From: an uncultured Gammaproteobacteria bacterium
Lineage (GTDB): Bacteria; Pseudomonadota; Gammaproteobacteria; PS1; Pseudothioglobaceae
Reading direction: 5' to 3'
Assembly: GCA_902511025.1 (NCBI GenBank)
Contig: CABXDP010000005.1
Span: forward strand, 1-36,588
Length of the DNA: 36,588 nt
Shown here one piece after another: positions 27,284-36,588 of this stretch. The stretch's first letter is position 1. Each line of letters starts with the position of its first letter. Both the position numbers and the translations under genes were made by a program. Below the pieces are notes generated by a model, which was given only the letters and a program-made list of their open reading frames with translations, did not search any database and was not told where the DNA came from.

Positions 27284-28666
27284 ATGGATCATCTTCCTAT
27301 ATTTATTAATATAAGACAAAGGCCTTGCCTGGTAATAGGAGGCGGCGATATTGCTTTAAGGAAAATTAATTTATTGATTAAAGCTCAAGCTAAAGTCTAC
27401 TGCCTTTCTCCCTTGTTCTGTGAAGGAATTGTCAATCTATATAAAAATGGAATTGTCAATCTCATTGATAAAAGTTTTGAGCCAAATGACATTAAAGATT
27501 ACGCAATCATTATTGCTTCAACAGATGATTCATCAGTTAACTCATTAATCTCTCAATTAGCTAAACAAGCAAAAATCCCAGTCAATGTTGTCGATTCTCC
27601 TGAATTGTCAAGTTTCATAATGCCATCGATAGTTGACCGCTCACCCGTCATTATTGCTGTATCTTCGGCTGGAAAAGCGCCTGTTTTAGCGAGACTCATC
27701 AGAGCAAAATTGGAGACTGTTATTCCAAGTGCTTATGGAGTTTTGGCTGAAATTGCTGGTGAGTATAGGAAAAAGGTCAAAGATAGATTCGCCAATATTA
27801 AAGATAGAAGAGCTTTTTGGGAGTCGACTTTTTCTGGTGTTATTGCTGAAAAAGTTTTTTCAGGGAGGGTTGATGAAGCCAAGGACGACATCGATATGCA
27901 GCTTAAGAATGGAGTCAAAATGGAGCTGGGTGAGGTTTATCTGGTTGGAGCTGGCCCAGGAGATCCCGATTTATTAACCTTTAAGGCTTTGAGATTGATT
28001 CAGCAGGCTGATGTTATTCTTTATGACCGTCTTGTTTCAAAGGGTGTGATGGAGCTAGTTAGAAGAGATTCAGAATTAATTTATGTTGGTAAAAAAGGTG
28101 GTAGTGATATATCTACTCGACAGATTGACATAAATGAGAAATTAATTGAGCTTGCAAAAGCTGGTAGAAGAGTTTGTAGACTTAAGGGAGGTGACCCGTT
28201 TATTTTTGGGAGAGGCGGCGAAGAAATTGAATCTTTATCTGAGCAGGGTATACCTTTTCAGGTAGTCCCAGGAATTACTGCTGCATCTGGTTGCTCTTCA
28301 TACTCTGGTATCCCTCTAACTCATAGAGATTATTCTCAGTCCTGTAGATTTGTAACTGCTCATTTAAAAAATGGAACAACCAACCTTCCATGGGAAGAAT
28401 TTACCATTGATCAGCAAACCATTGTTTTCTATATGGCTTTGAGCGGCGCTAATTATATATGCGAGAAACTCATGGAGCATGGCATGGACAAAGACATGCC
28501 TATTGCAATTATTGAAAAAGGAACAATGCCCGAGCAAAAAGTCTATATTTCATCTTTAACAGCACTTCCTGATTTATTAGCTAAAGAGGATATTCACGCA
28601 CCAACCCTAATGATTGTGGGTGAGGTTGTTAAGCTCAATGAAAAGCTGAATTGGTATGGCAGTTAA
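27284..28666 (+). CDS. cysG: Siroheme synthase (fused dehydrogenase/ferrochelatase + uroporphyrinogen-III methyltransferase)
   Basis: N-terminal RQRPCLVIGGGDIALRKINLL; C-terminal VYLVGAGPGDPDLLTFKALRLIQQADVILYDRLVS, GDPFIFGRGGEE, VVPGITAASGCSSYSGIPLTHRD. Confidence 0.95.
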   Translation: MDHLPIFINIRQRPCLVIGGGDIALRKINLLIKAQAKVYCLSPLFCEGIVNLYKNGIVNLIDKSFEPNDIKDYAIIIASTDDSSVNSLISQLAKQAKIPVNVVDSPELSSFIMPSIVDRSPVIIAVSSAGKAPVLARLIRAKLETVIPSAYGVLAEIAGEYRKKVKDRFANIKDRRAFWESTFSGVIAEKVFSGRVDEAKDDIDMQLKNGVKMELGEVYLVGAGPGDPDLLTFKALRLIQQADVILYDRLVSKGVMELVRRDSELIYVGKKGGSDISTRQIDINEKLIELAKAGRRVCRLKGGDPFIFGRGGEEIESLSEQGIPFQVVPGITAASGCSSYSGIPLTHRDYSQSCRFVTAHLKNGTTNLPWEEFTIDQQTIVFYMALSGANYICEKLMEHGMDKDMPIAIIEKGTMPEQKVYISSLTALPDLLAKEDIHAPTLMIVGEVVKLNEKLNWYGS

Positions 28667-28731
28667 AAAAATGAAATCTGTTTCTTAATAAAGAATTATT
28701 TAATTTATTTGGGTATAATTCAGAATTCTTC

Positions 28732-28816
28732 GCGGGAGTGGTGGAATTGGTAGACACGCTGGATTTAGGTTCCAGTGTCGCAAGACGTGAGAGTTCGAGT
28801 CTCTCCTTCCGCACCA
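28732..28816 (+). tRNA. tRNA-Leu(UAG), CCA encoded
   Basis: GCGGGAG acceptor pairs with CTTCCGC (one G-U); anticodon stem-loop CTGGA-TTTAGGT-TCCAG; T-arm GTTCGAGTC; discriminator A + CCA. TATAAT at 28714-28719. Confidence 0.95.
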
Positions 28817-28830
28817 TAAATTTGATTTCA

Positions 28831-28848
28831 AGAGCTCTCAGGAGCTCT
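28831..28848 (+). terminator. Hairpin downstream of tRNA-Leu, possible terminator
   Basis: AGAGCTC-TCAG-GAGCTCT perfect 7-bp stem; followed only by a weak U-tract (CTTTC). Confidence 0.4.
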
Positions 28849-28966
28849 CTTTCATAACATCCCAGATTACATTCAGTTCACTCTAATTTAGCTACGTCTA
28901 TTAGGATTAAACATAAGAAATCCTGTAAAATATTAGCTCTAAAAAACACAATAAAAGTACGGCTAT

Positions 28967-30874
28967 ATGTTGATTGAGGTTGGACATTTTGCACTTGTTT
29001 TGGCGCTGGTTATTTCAGTCATTTTGATTGTAGTCCCATCGATTGGGCTTTATCAGAATAAAACATCCCTTTCGCAGCTTGCAAAGCCATTAGTTTGGGC
29101 ACAAGGCTTTTGGATTACTGTAGCCTTTTTTGTATTGATGAGTGCATTTTTGACGAATGATTTTTCAGTCAAGTATGTTGCAGAAAATTCTAATACACAG
29201 CTCCCTGTTTTGTATAAAGCCTCCGCAGTGTGGGGATCCCATGAAGGCTCTTTACTTTTGTGGGTATTCGTTCTGTCTTTATGGACAGTTGCAGTCTCTA
29301 TATTCTCTAAAAGAATCCCCTCTAATCTAATCAATCAAACTCTTATAGTTCTTGGTGCTATAAGTTTTGGATTCTTGCTTTTTCTTCTGTTTACTTCCAA
29401 TCCTTTTGAGCGATTAATGATACCTCCTATTGAGGGCCGAGAACTGAATCCTCTTCTTCAAGACTTTGGACTGACTGTTCATCCTCCTATGCTTTACATG
29501 GGCTATGTTGGTTTAGCTGTGCCATTCGCTTTTGTATTATCAGCTCTCATAAGAGGACAACTTGACAGCACATGGATAAGGTGGACGAGGCCCTGGACAC
29601 TCATATCATGGTCTTTTTTGACGATTGGTATAACGCTTGGAAGTTGGTGGGCTTATTACGAGCTTGGTTGGGGTGGTTGGTGGTTTTGGGATCCGGTCGA
29701 AAATGCCTCATTTATGCCCTGGTTAGTTGCAACAGCCTTAATTCATTCCTTGAGTGTGAGTGAAAAGCGCGGCGCATTTAAGCAGTGGACTGTTCTGCTT
29801 GCAATCGGAGGCTTTTCATTAAGCCTACTTGGAACTTTTTTGGTGCGATCAGGGGTTTTAACTTCAGTCCATGCTTTCGCGACTGATCCAACAAGGGGCT
29901 TGTTTATTTTAATATTTCTATTTGTTGTGATAGGTGGATCATTAGTTCTTTACACTTGGCGGTCTAGTTTATTACAGCAAAGCAATCCTTTTTCTTTGCT
30001 CTCTAGAGAGACAGGGCTGCTGATAAATAATATCCTGCTAGTCACAGCCATGTTGAGTGTTCTTTTGGGGACTCTATACCCACTTATTTTAGATTCGCTC
30101 AACCTTGGAAAAATTTCGGTTGGAGCTCCCTATTTCAATGCAGTTTTTGTACCAATTATGATTCCTGGTGTTATTGCCCTTGCAGTTTTTCCATACGTTC
30201 GATGGAAGAAAGATTCGGTAGCTAGGGTTTTCAATTTGTTGAAGTTTGATTGGATTTGTATTGTTTTACTAACCTTACTGTCATGGATTTTCATTACTAA
30301 GAATATTTTTGTTATTGTTGCTATAGGGCTTTTTATTTGGGTGGTAATTCATGTCTTGGTTCTATTTCTTAAACGATTAAAAGCAAAATCTAAAATTACA
30401 ATGGCATTTCTTGGTATGGTTGTTGCCCATCTTGGAATCGCCGTGTTCGTTCTGGGAGCAACTGTGACGACTCAGCTAGGAATTGAAAAAGACATCAAAA
30501 TGACTATTGGAGAAACACAAACAATTGCTGGATATGATTTTGTTTTTAATGGCGTAAGCCCTCACGCGAAAGATAATTATTCTGGGTTCATTGGAGATAT
30601 TAGCGTATTTAAAAACAATAAGAAAGTGACTCAACTTAACCCAGAAAAGCGTTTATACCAAACTGGAATGCCTATGACAGAGGCTTCAATTGACCCTTCA
30701 ATAACTCGTGATCTTTATGTTGCGCTGGGAGAAAGTTTAGAGGGCGGCGCATGGAGCGTTAGGATTTACTATAAGCCACTGGTTCGCTGGATATGGCTTG
30801 GAGGGCTAATGATTGCTTTAGGTGCCCTTTTGGCATCTATAGATCGCAGATATCTTGTGAGAGTTAAGTTATGA
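28967..30874 (+). CDS. ccmF: Cytochrome c-type biogenesis protein (heme lyase subunit)
   Basis: AVWGSHEGSLLLWVFVLSLW, GRELNPLLQDFGLTVHPPMLYMGYVG, GITLGSWWAYYELGWGGWWFWDPVENASFMPWL, FLVRSGVLTSVHAFA. Confidence 0.96.
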   Translation: MLIEVGHFALVLALVISVILIVVPSIGLYQNKTSLSQLAKPLVWAQGFWITVAFFVLMSAFLTNDFSVKYVAENSNTQLPVLYKASAVWGSHEGSLLLWVFVLSLWTVAVSIFSKRIPSNLINQTLIVLGAISFGFLLFLLFTSNPFERLMIPPIEGRELNPLLQDFGLTVHPPMLYMGYVGLAVPFAFVLSALIRGQLDSTWIRWTRPWTLISWSFLTIGITLGSWWAYYELGWGGWWFWDPVENASFMPWLVATALIHSLSVSEKRGAFKQWTVLLAIGGFSLSLLGTFLVRSGVLTSVHAFATDPTRGLFILIFLFVVIGGSLVLYTWRSSLLQQSNPFSLLSRETGLLINNILLVTAMLSVLLGTLYPLILDSLNLGKISVGAPYFNAVFVPIMIPGVIALAVFPYVRWKKDSVARVFNLLKFDWICIVLLTLLSWIFITKNIFVIVAIGLFIWVVIHVLVLFLKRLKAKSKITMAFLGMVVAHLGIAVFVLGATVTTQLGIEKDIKMTIGETQTIAGYDFVFNGVSPHAKDNYSGFIGDISVFKNNKKVTQLNPEKRLYQTGMPMTEASIDPSITRDLYVALGESLEGGAWSVRIYYKPLVRWIWLGGLMIALGALLASIDRRYLVRVKL

Positions 30875-31680
30875 TTATTTCCTGGCAACTCCTTATTATG
30901 CTTATTTTTTCATGCTTATTTTTTGCATGGTTTTTTTATAGGCCAGTCAAGTCAGGCTTAAGTGATGATGAATCCAATATTGCAATTAATAAGCAGAGGC
31001 AAGAGGAGTTGGCTGTTGATATCAATCAAGGGCTCATTGATGATGAGCAGTTCCAAGTTGCAGAATCAGAAATCATTAACACTCTAGCTAATGAATTAAA
31101 GGATAAGAGTTCAAATAGCATTGAAATTAAACCAATGAATTGGTCTATTGTAATATTTATATTATTGAGCTCTCTATCAATAGCCATCTATTCTCAGTTG
31201 TCACCAAAGTTTCTTCCAAGTAGTCAAGTTTTATCTGAGCCAATGAGTATGAGTGAGAGTATCGAAAAACTTCAAACCTTTTTAGAAGAAAACCCAGATG
31301 ACTTCCAAGCATTAAAGATGATGGGCTTAGCTCAGATTGGAGTAGGAAACGTAGATGATTCAATTGAGACTTTTGAGAGGGCATACCAAATTAACTCATT
31401 AGATATTGACCTATTACTTCAGTACGCAAGTGCCATTGCAGCAAAACAGGAAGGCCAATTCGATGGAAAATCTAAAGAACTTATTGAAGAGGCATTTAAT
31501 CTCGATCCTCAATCCGAGCAAGTTCTATATTTTTCAGGTATTGTAGCTGCTCATGGGGGGGATCTTAAGGGAGCTATTGAGTTATGGGAGAAAGCGCTTT
31601 ATCTTATGCCACTTGATCATCCAGATAGAAATATAATCGAAGAGGCTTTAGATACCGTAATGAATTTACAAGTAAAATAA
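30871..31680 (+). CDS. ccmI: Cytochrome c-type biogenesis protein CcmI (membrane anchor + TPR)
   Basis: ATGA-type overlap with ccmF; N-terminal TM + R-x-R-x-x-E-L-type cytosolic segment, second TM, TPR-like LQTFLEENPDDFQALKMMGLAQIGVGNVDDSIETFERAYQI. Confidence 0.82.
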   Translation: MIISWQLLIMLIFSCLFFAWFFYRPVKSGLSDDESNIAINKQRQEELAVDINQGLIDDEQFQVAESEIINTLANELKDKSSNSIEIKPMNWSIVIFILLSSLSIAIYSQLSPKFLPSSQVLSEPMSMSESIEKLQTFLEENPDDFQALKMMGLAQIGVGNVDDSIETFERAYQINSLDIDLLLQYASAIAAKQEGQFDGKSKELIEEAFNLDPQSEQVLYFSGIVAAHGGDLKGAIELWEKALYLMPLDHPDRNIIEEALDTVMNLQVK

Positions 31681-31685
31681 CCGCC

Positions 31686-32813
31686 ATGAATAATACATTA
31701 GAACTAGCAAAATCTCTTATAAGCCAAGCATCAGTTACTCCTGATGATAATGGTTGTCAGTCAATCATTATTGAGCGACTTAAAAAAATTGGTTTTGAGA
31801 TTCACCCACTTAAGTTTGGTGACGTTGATAACTTTTGGGCTACACGCGGAAATAGTGGGCCTATTTTCGCCTTTGCAGGACACACTGATGTGGTTCCAGC
31901 TGGAAATGAAGATGCCTGGAATACCTCCCCATTTGAGCCCACTATTAAGGGTGATTATTTGTATGGTCGTGGTGCAGCTGACATGAAGGGTGGCCTGGCA
32001 TCCATGGTAACCGCAACCGAAAATTTTGTTAAAGATAATCCGGATCATAACGGAACTGTCGCTTTCCTTATTACCTCTGATGAGGAAGGAGTTGCGATTA
32101 ATGGAACAGTCAAAGTCATGGATTATCTAAATGAAAATGATACAAAAATTGATTATTGTTTGCTTGGTGAGCCTTCGTCCACCTCTGTTACTGGTGATAT
32201 TATTAAAAATGGTAGAAGAGGCTCATTGAACGGAGTGATAAATGTTAATGGTCAGCAGGGACATGTTGCTTATCCTCATTTAGCTAAAAATCCAATTCAC
32301 TTTATTGCTCCAGCACTTAATGATTTGTGTCTTCAAGAGTGGGATAGTGGTAATGAGTATTTTCCAGCAACCTCGTTTCAAATTTCCAATTTTCATTCCG
32401 GCGGCGGTGTGACAAATGTTGTTCCTGGTGAAGCTAAAGTCATGTTTAACTTTCGCTACTCAACAGAAACCACAAAAGAAGAATTGATGGCCAAGGTTCA
32501 TGAAATTTTAGATAATCATAATATTGATTACACTCTAGATTGGCACCATTCAGGTAATCCATTTTTAACTCCCGTGGGTGATTTAGTTTCAGCTTGCGTC
32601 AGAGCAATTGAAGAAACAAAAAATATTACTCCAGAACTTTCAACATCTGGTGGAACCTCAGATGGGAGGTTTATTGCCCAAGAAGGAACTCAGGTCGTTG
32701 AGCTTGGCCCTGTAAATGCAACTATTCACCAGATAAATGAGTCTATTTTAGTTAAAGACCTTGAAGATTTAAGTAGTATTTATACTAAAGTTTTAACCAG
32801 GATACTAGTCTAA
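31686..32813 (+). CDS. dapE: Succinyl-diaminopimelate desuccinylase
   Basis: FAFAGHTDVVPAGNEDAWNTSPFEPTIKGDYLYGRGAADMKGGLA, ITSDEEG, GEPSSTSVTGDIIKNGRRGSL, TSGGTSDGRFIA. Confidence 0.96.
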   Translation: MNNTLELAKSLISQASVTPDDNGCQSIIIERLKKIGFEIHPLKFGDVDNFWATRGNSGPIFAFAGHTDVVPAGNEDAWNTSPFEPTIKGDYLYGRGAADMKGGLASMVTATENFVKDNPDHNGTVAFLITSDEEGVAINGTVKVMDYLNENDTKIDYCLLGEPSSTSVTGDIIKNGRRGSLNGVINVNGQQGHVAYPHLAKNPIHFIAPALNDLCLQEWDSGNEYFPATSFQISNFHSGGGVTNVVPGEAKVMFNFRYSTETTKEELMAKVHEILDNHNIDYTLDWHHSGNPFLTPVGDLVSACVRAIEETKNITPELSTSGGTSDGRFIAQEGTQVVELGPVNATIHQINESILVKDLEDLSSIYTKVLTRILV

Positions 32814-32822
32814 TTTCTTAAA

Positions 32823-33509
32823 ATGAAATTTGATATCATTACACTCTTCCCTGAAATGTTTTCAGCTATCAAAGAAGAGGGAGTAATCTCAAGAGCGCTC
32901 AAAAATTCAATCATTTCGATAAGGGAATGGCAACTGAGAGACTATAGCAGTAACAAATATAAAAATGTAGATGATAAACCCTATGGTGGCGGTGCTGGGA
33001 TGGTCATGCAGGTCAAGCCAATAAGGGATTGCCTTGCAAAAATAAAAGAATTAGAGCCTGAAACAAAGGTCATTTATCTATCACCTCAGGGTGAGCCCCT
33101 AAATCAAAAACTAGTTGAAAAGTTTGCAGAATTTGACTCATTGACGCTTCTTTGTGGGCGTTATGAAGGGATAGATGAACGGGTGATTGAAAATAATATT
33201 GACTATGAAGTTTCAATTGGTGATTACGTCATTAGTGGTGGAGAATTGGCCTCTATGGTTTTAATTGATGCGGTCAGTCGGCGGATAGATAATGTTCTTG
33301 GTAATAAAGACTCCCTCAATGACTCATTTACAGATAATTTGCTTGATCATCCTCACTATACAAGACCTGAAAGCATTGATGGTGAATCAGTGCCTGAGGT
33401 ATTATTAAGTGGAAATCAAGCCAAAATCGATGCTTGGCGACGTGATCAGGCAATAAAGAAAACAAAGCTTAAGAGGCCTGATATTTTATCCAGCTATTTA
33501 CTTGATTAA
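32823..33509 (+). CDS. trmD: tRNA (guanine-N1)-methyltransferase
   Basis: FDIITLFPEMFSAIKEEGVISRAL, YKNVDDKPYGGGAGMVM, LLCGRYEGIDERVIE, EVSIGDYVISGGELA. Confidence 0.97.
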   Translation: MKFDIITLFPEMFSAIKEEGVISRALKNSIISIREWQLRDYSSNKYKNVDDKPYGGGAGMVMQVKPIRDCLAKIKELEPETKVIYLSPQGEPLNQKLVEKFAEFDSLTLLCGRYEGIDERVIENNIDYEVSIGDYVISGGELASMVLIDAVSRRIDNVLGNKDSLNDSFTDNLLDHPHYTRPESIDGESVPEVLLSGNQAKIDAWRRDQAIKKTKLKRPDILSSYLLD

Positions 33510-33522
33510 ACAATCTCATGAA

Positions 33523-33551
33523 TTGTTATTGAAAGGCCAATCGTATATAAT
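33523..33551 (+). promoter_or_regulatory. Putative sigma70 promoter for dapA
   Basis: TTGTTA (33523-33528), 17-bp spacer, TATAAT (33546-33551), then ATG 33578. Confidence 0.55.
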
Positions 33552-33577
33552 TTAACAACATTTTAAATTAACAATCT

Positions 33578-34468
33578 ATGACAATTAAACACTCTTATAA
33601 AGGCTCAAATGTTGCATTAATAACTCCGATGTTTGATGATGGAGCGGTTGATTATGATGCTTTAAATAACCTCATAGACTTTCATATTGATGCTGGAACG
33701 AGCTCCATTGTTTCAGTGGGCACAACGGGTGAGTCAGCAACTGTTGGTGTTAAAGAGCATCTGAAAATCATCAAACATACAATTCAGTATTCTGGTGGAA
33801 GGATTCCTATAATTGCAGGTACAGGGGCCAATTCAACTTCAGAAGCGATTGAACTGACTCAAGAAGCCAAAAACCTCGGTGCTGATGCTTGCCTTCTTGT
33901 CACACCCTATTACAATAAACCAACCCAAGAAGGTTTATTTCAACACTTCAAGCTCATTGCTGAGAGTGTAGATATTGATCAAATTTTATATAATGTACCT
34001 GGAAGAACGGCAGTTAATATGTCTGTAGAAACAACTGTAAGGCTTTCGGAAATCTCAAATATAATTGGTATTAAGGATGCAACTGGGGATCTAAAGGTGA
34101 TTAAGGAGCTTGTTAATAATTGCCCAGAAGACTTTCTGTTGCTTACTGGAGATGATGCAACTGCAGTGGATTTTCTTATTTTAGGCGGTCATGGAGGTAT
34201 CTCTGTAACTGCTAATGTTACGCCTAAGCAGCTTCAGAAAGTTTACATGGCAGCAATTGCTGGAAACTCTAACTTAGCAAGACAAGCTAATAAAGAGTTG
34301 ACAAATCTTCATCAAAATTTGTTTGTTGAGTCCAATCCAATACCAGTTAAATGGGCTCTTCATAAAATGGGTCTGTGTCCAAAGGGAATTAGACTTCCTT
34401 TGCTAGTATTGTCCGAAGAATATAGATCTGTAATAGAAAATAATTTAAGGGAATTGAAATTGACATGA
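33578..34468 (+). CDS. dapA: 4-hydroxy-tetrahydrodipicolinate synthase
   Basis: GSNVALITPMFDDGAVDYDAL, SVGTTGESATVG, LLVTPYYNKPTQEGLFQHF, LYNVPGRTAVNM, IIGIKDATGDL. Confidence 0.96.
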   Translation: MTIKHSYKGSNVALITPMFDDGAVDYDALNNLIDFHIDAGTSSIVSVGTTGESATVGVKEHLKIIKHTIQYSGGRIPIIAGTGANSTSEAIELTQEAKNLGADACLLVTPYYNKPTQEGLFQHFKLIAESVDIDQILYNVPGRTAVNMSVETTVRLSEISNIIGIKDATGDLKVIKELVNNCPEDFLLLTGDDATAVDFLILGGHGGISVTANVTPKQLQKVYMAAIAGNSNLARQANKELTNLHQNLFVESNPIPVKWALHKMGLCPKGIRLPLLVLSEEYRSVIENNLRELKLT

Positions 34469-35526
34469 AGAAATTAAGCTTAACTAGTATTTTAATTATT
34501 TGTCTAGCCACTTTTGGTTGCTCAAAGGTAGCAGAACCGGTTAAAAATATTAGTTTAGGGAATCGACTTATTGACTATCAAGCTGATAATCAAGTAGATA
34601 CTTTAATCATTCCGCCAGATCTTACTTCCCCTAATTTTCAGGGAGAGTATAGTGAAAAAGTTAAGTTGGAAAAAAATGAGCCTATAATTCAACTCGTAAC
34701 TAATGTTGAGGTTATGAGAGATAAGTATCGAAGATGGCTTCTCGTTGAATCAACTCCTAACGAAGTTTGGGCAATGTCAAAAGATTTTTTCCGTTCATAT
34801 GGGTTTAAAATCGAAAAAGAAAATAAAAAAATTGGTATTTTTGAAACTAATTATCTAGAAATAGAGACTGTTGTTCCAGAAAAATCACTTGGATTTATTA
34901 GAGCAGCATTATCTAAAGCTTTAAAAACCCAATATGGCCTCCCAATAGCAGATAAGTATCGTATAAGAGTTGAACCTACTGAGAATTCAAATAAAACAGA
35001 AGTTTACTTAACATTAAGTTCAATTGGTGAAGTTGCTAATGGTTCAATGAGGGTCTGGCAACCTAGAGAAAAAGATGTTGAGCTTGAAACTGAAATGCTT
35101 CTTAAATTTATGGTTTACATAGGCAGTAATAGTGAAGAGGCAGTAGAAAAGATAAATTTGGTAGATAATAAAACAGAATTAGCTCCCTCAATTGTTGAAT
35201 CAGCTAATGGGGTAGCCTCATTAACTTTCCCATTTGATAAGAAGCAATCATGGAGGTACTTAGGCTGGGCACTTGATGAGCTTAATATTGAGATTGAAGA
35301 TAGGGATAATTTTGATGGAAGTTACTTTGTCAAAATACCAAAAAATAAAGGCTTCCTTAGCAGGCTTATCTCAACTTCTTCAGATTTTGTGACCTATAAA
35401 CTTTCAGTCAAAGAAGTTGATAAGTCCTTTTCTGAAGTTATTCTGAGTGAGTTAAGCGGCCAAGATGAAGAAAAAACTATTGAGTTTAGCTATGAATTCT
35501 TTGAGAGTATTCTTACTAAATTCTAA
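34465..35526 (+). CDS. bamC: Outer membrane assembly lipoprotein BamC (NlpB)
   Basis: Lipobox ATFGC; LIIPPDLTSP, KYRRWLLVESTPNEVWAMSKDFFRSYGFKIEKENKKIGIFETNYLE; downstream of dapA as in other gammaproteobacteria. Confidence 0.85.
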   Translation: MKKLSLTSILIICLATFGCSKVAEPVKNISLGNRLIDYQADNQVDTLIIPPDLTSPNFQGEYSEKVKLEKNEPIIQLVTNVEVMRDKYRRWLLVESTPNEVWAMSKDFFRSYGFKIEKENKKIGIFETNYLEIETVVPEKSLGFIRAALSKALKTQYGLPIADKYRIRVEPTENSNKTEVYLTLSSIGEVANGSMRVWQPREKDVELETEMLLKFMVYIGSNSEEAVEKINLVDNKTELAPSIVESANGVASLTFPFDKKQSWRYLGWALDELNIEIEDRDNFDGSYFVKIPKNKGFLSRLISTSSDFVTYKLSVKEVDKSFSEVILSELSGQDEEKTIEFSYEFFESILTKF

Positions 35527-35555
35527 CTTTATGTTATGGAAGATTTAACTAAATC

Positions 35556-36588
35556 ATGCTATCAAATGATGATGTTAAATTAATTGCCAATCAGAACATA
35601 CTAGTAGATAGTCTATCAGATGATGATTTAATTGAATTTTGTTCAATAGCAAATAATAAATATAGAGCTGGACAGCCTATTATTAGTGATGAAAATTATG
35701 ACTTTATTTTCATCTCTGAGTTAGCTAAAAGATTACCTAATCATCCTTTTTTAAAACAAGTTGAGGTTGAAGTTGAAGGTTTCTCTGAAGAAAAAATCAA
35801 ACTACCAGAAAAAATGCTTTCAACTGATAAAGCCTTCACATGGCTCGAAGTTGAGAAATGGCTAGAGAGGATTTCTAAATTTTCCGAAGAAATTACATTT
35901 CCATTAGATGATATTTTAGTCAAAGGAACTGCTAAGCTTGATGGTTTTGCGGGTTATGATGATGGAGTGAAACTCTACACTCGTGGGGATGGAAACAAGG
36001 GAAGTGATATTTCAAGAGTCTTTGAAAGGGGTCTTGGAATTTTAAATGACAGTGAAAGAGGTCAAGGCCCTGGTGAGATAGTGGTTAAGAGAAGTTATTT
36101 TGAAAGTCATTTAAATAGTCACTTTGAGTATCCAAGAAACTTTCAAGCAAGTTTAATCAAGGAAAAAGAGTTAGATCACTTTGCAAATGATGCAATAAAC
36201 GCCAAGGCTGCTCTATTTGTTCCCTTTAAACAGCTTCCATTTTGGCAGGGCTCTATCAAGGAGTTTAGGAATCAGTTTGCTGAAATAGTCGTTGAATTAG
36301 AACATGGCGTAGATTTTGATATTGATGGAGTGGTTTTTGAAGTAGTCAATCCAGATTTAAAAATTCATATGGGGTCAAATCGAAAATTCCATCGCTGGCA
36401 AATTGCTTACAAAGAAAATAAAGACAAAGCTCAGGTGAGGGTTATTTCAATCACAGCGCAAGTTGGAAGGACTGGAAAAATTACTCCCGTTGCGGAGTTA
36501 GAGCCAACCCAATTGAGCGGCGCAACTATTTATAGAGCTACTGGCCATCATTATGGATTGGTTAAAGAGCAAGGCCTTGGCGCTGGAA
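35556..36588 (+). CDS. Divergent NAD+-dependent DNA ligase-like protein (truncated by window end)
   Basis: My own translation from ATG 35556, open to the window end: ISDENYDFI, LPEKMLSTDKAFTWLEVEKWL, AKLDGFAGYDDGVKLYTRGDGNKGSDI, GEIVVKRSYF, YPRNFQASL, DFDIDGVVFEV, HRWQIAYKENKDKAQVRVISITAQVGRTGKITPVAELEPTQLSGATIYRAT. Confidence 0.8.
   Translation, partial: MLSNDDVKLIANQNILVDSLSDDDLIEFCSIANNKYRAGQPIISDENYDFIFISELAKRLPNHPFLKQVEVEVEGFSEEKIKLPEKMLSTDKAFTWLEVEKWLERISKFSEEITFPLDDILVKGTAKLDGFAGYDDGVKLYTRGDGNKGSDISRVFERGLGILNDSERGQGPGEIVVKRSYFESHLNSHFEYPRNFQASLIKEKELDHFANDAINAKAALFVPFKQLPFWQGSIKEFRNQFAEIVVELEHGVDFDIDGVVFEVVNPDLKIHMGSNRKFHRWQIAYKENKDKAQVRVISITAQVGRTGKITPVAELEPTQLSGATIYRATGHHYGLVKEQGLGAG

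Noticed and set aside
28635-28817. Minus-strand 60-aa ORF overlapping tRNA-Leu
   Set aside because: Antisense to a well-formed tRNA; a common spurious ORF (MVRKERLELSRL...).

Overview
This 36.6 kb window is AT-rich chromosomal DNA that reads as a streamlined gammaproteobacterium; a SUP05/Thioglobus-like marine lineage is my guess from gene content and was not tested. (1) Positions 219-9923 form a co-directional cluster: a Rieske oxygenase, a glyoxalase-I-like VOC protein, a cupin, an Lrp/AsnC regulator, a glutamine-synthetase-like ligase, three glutamate-synthase-domain proteins matching N-methylglutamate synthase (mgsABC), a second GS-like protein matching gamma-glutamylmethylamide synthetase (gmaS), a MetX-like alpha/beta hydrolase and a CsaA-like protein. 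This looks like a methylated-amine or quaternary-amine catabolic/assimilation module with an uncharacterised front end. (2) Next come a PfkB kinase, an ABC-2 exporter and a MOSC protein (+ strand), then bioC, znuA and cmoB (- strand). (3) Positions 16381-18639 hold two tandem paralogous secreted Ala/Glu-rich coiled-coil proteins built on a 74-aa (222-bp) repeat, with a shared Cys-containing C-terminal domain. A strong terminator lies only 15 nt before the second ATG. I could not assign either protein to a known family. (4) The remainder is mostly housekeeping: frr, pyrH, uvrA, two tandem DUF3108-like proteins, purN, purM, pgsA-like, hda, cysG, tRNA-Leu(UAG), ccmF directly fused to ccmI (no ccmG/ccmH between), dapE, trmD, dapA and bamC. 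(5) The window ends in a truncated, unusually divergent NAD+-dependent DNA ligase-like gene in which two catalytic positions appear substituted. I saw no CRISPR array, rRNA or transposase.
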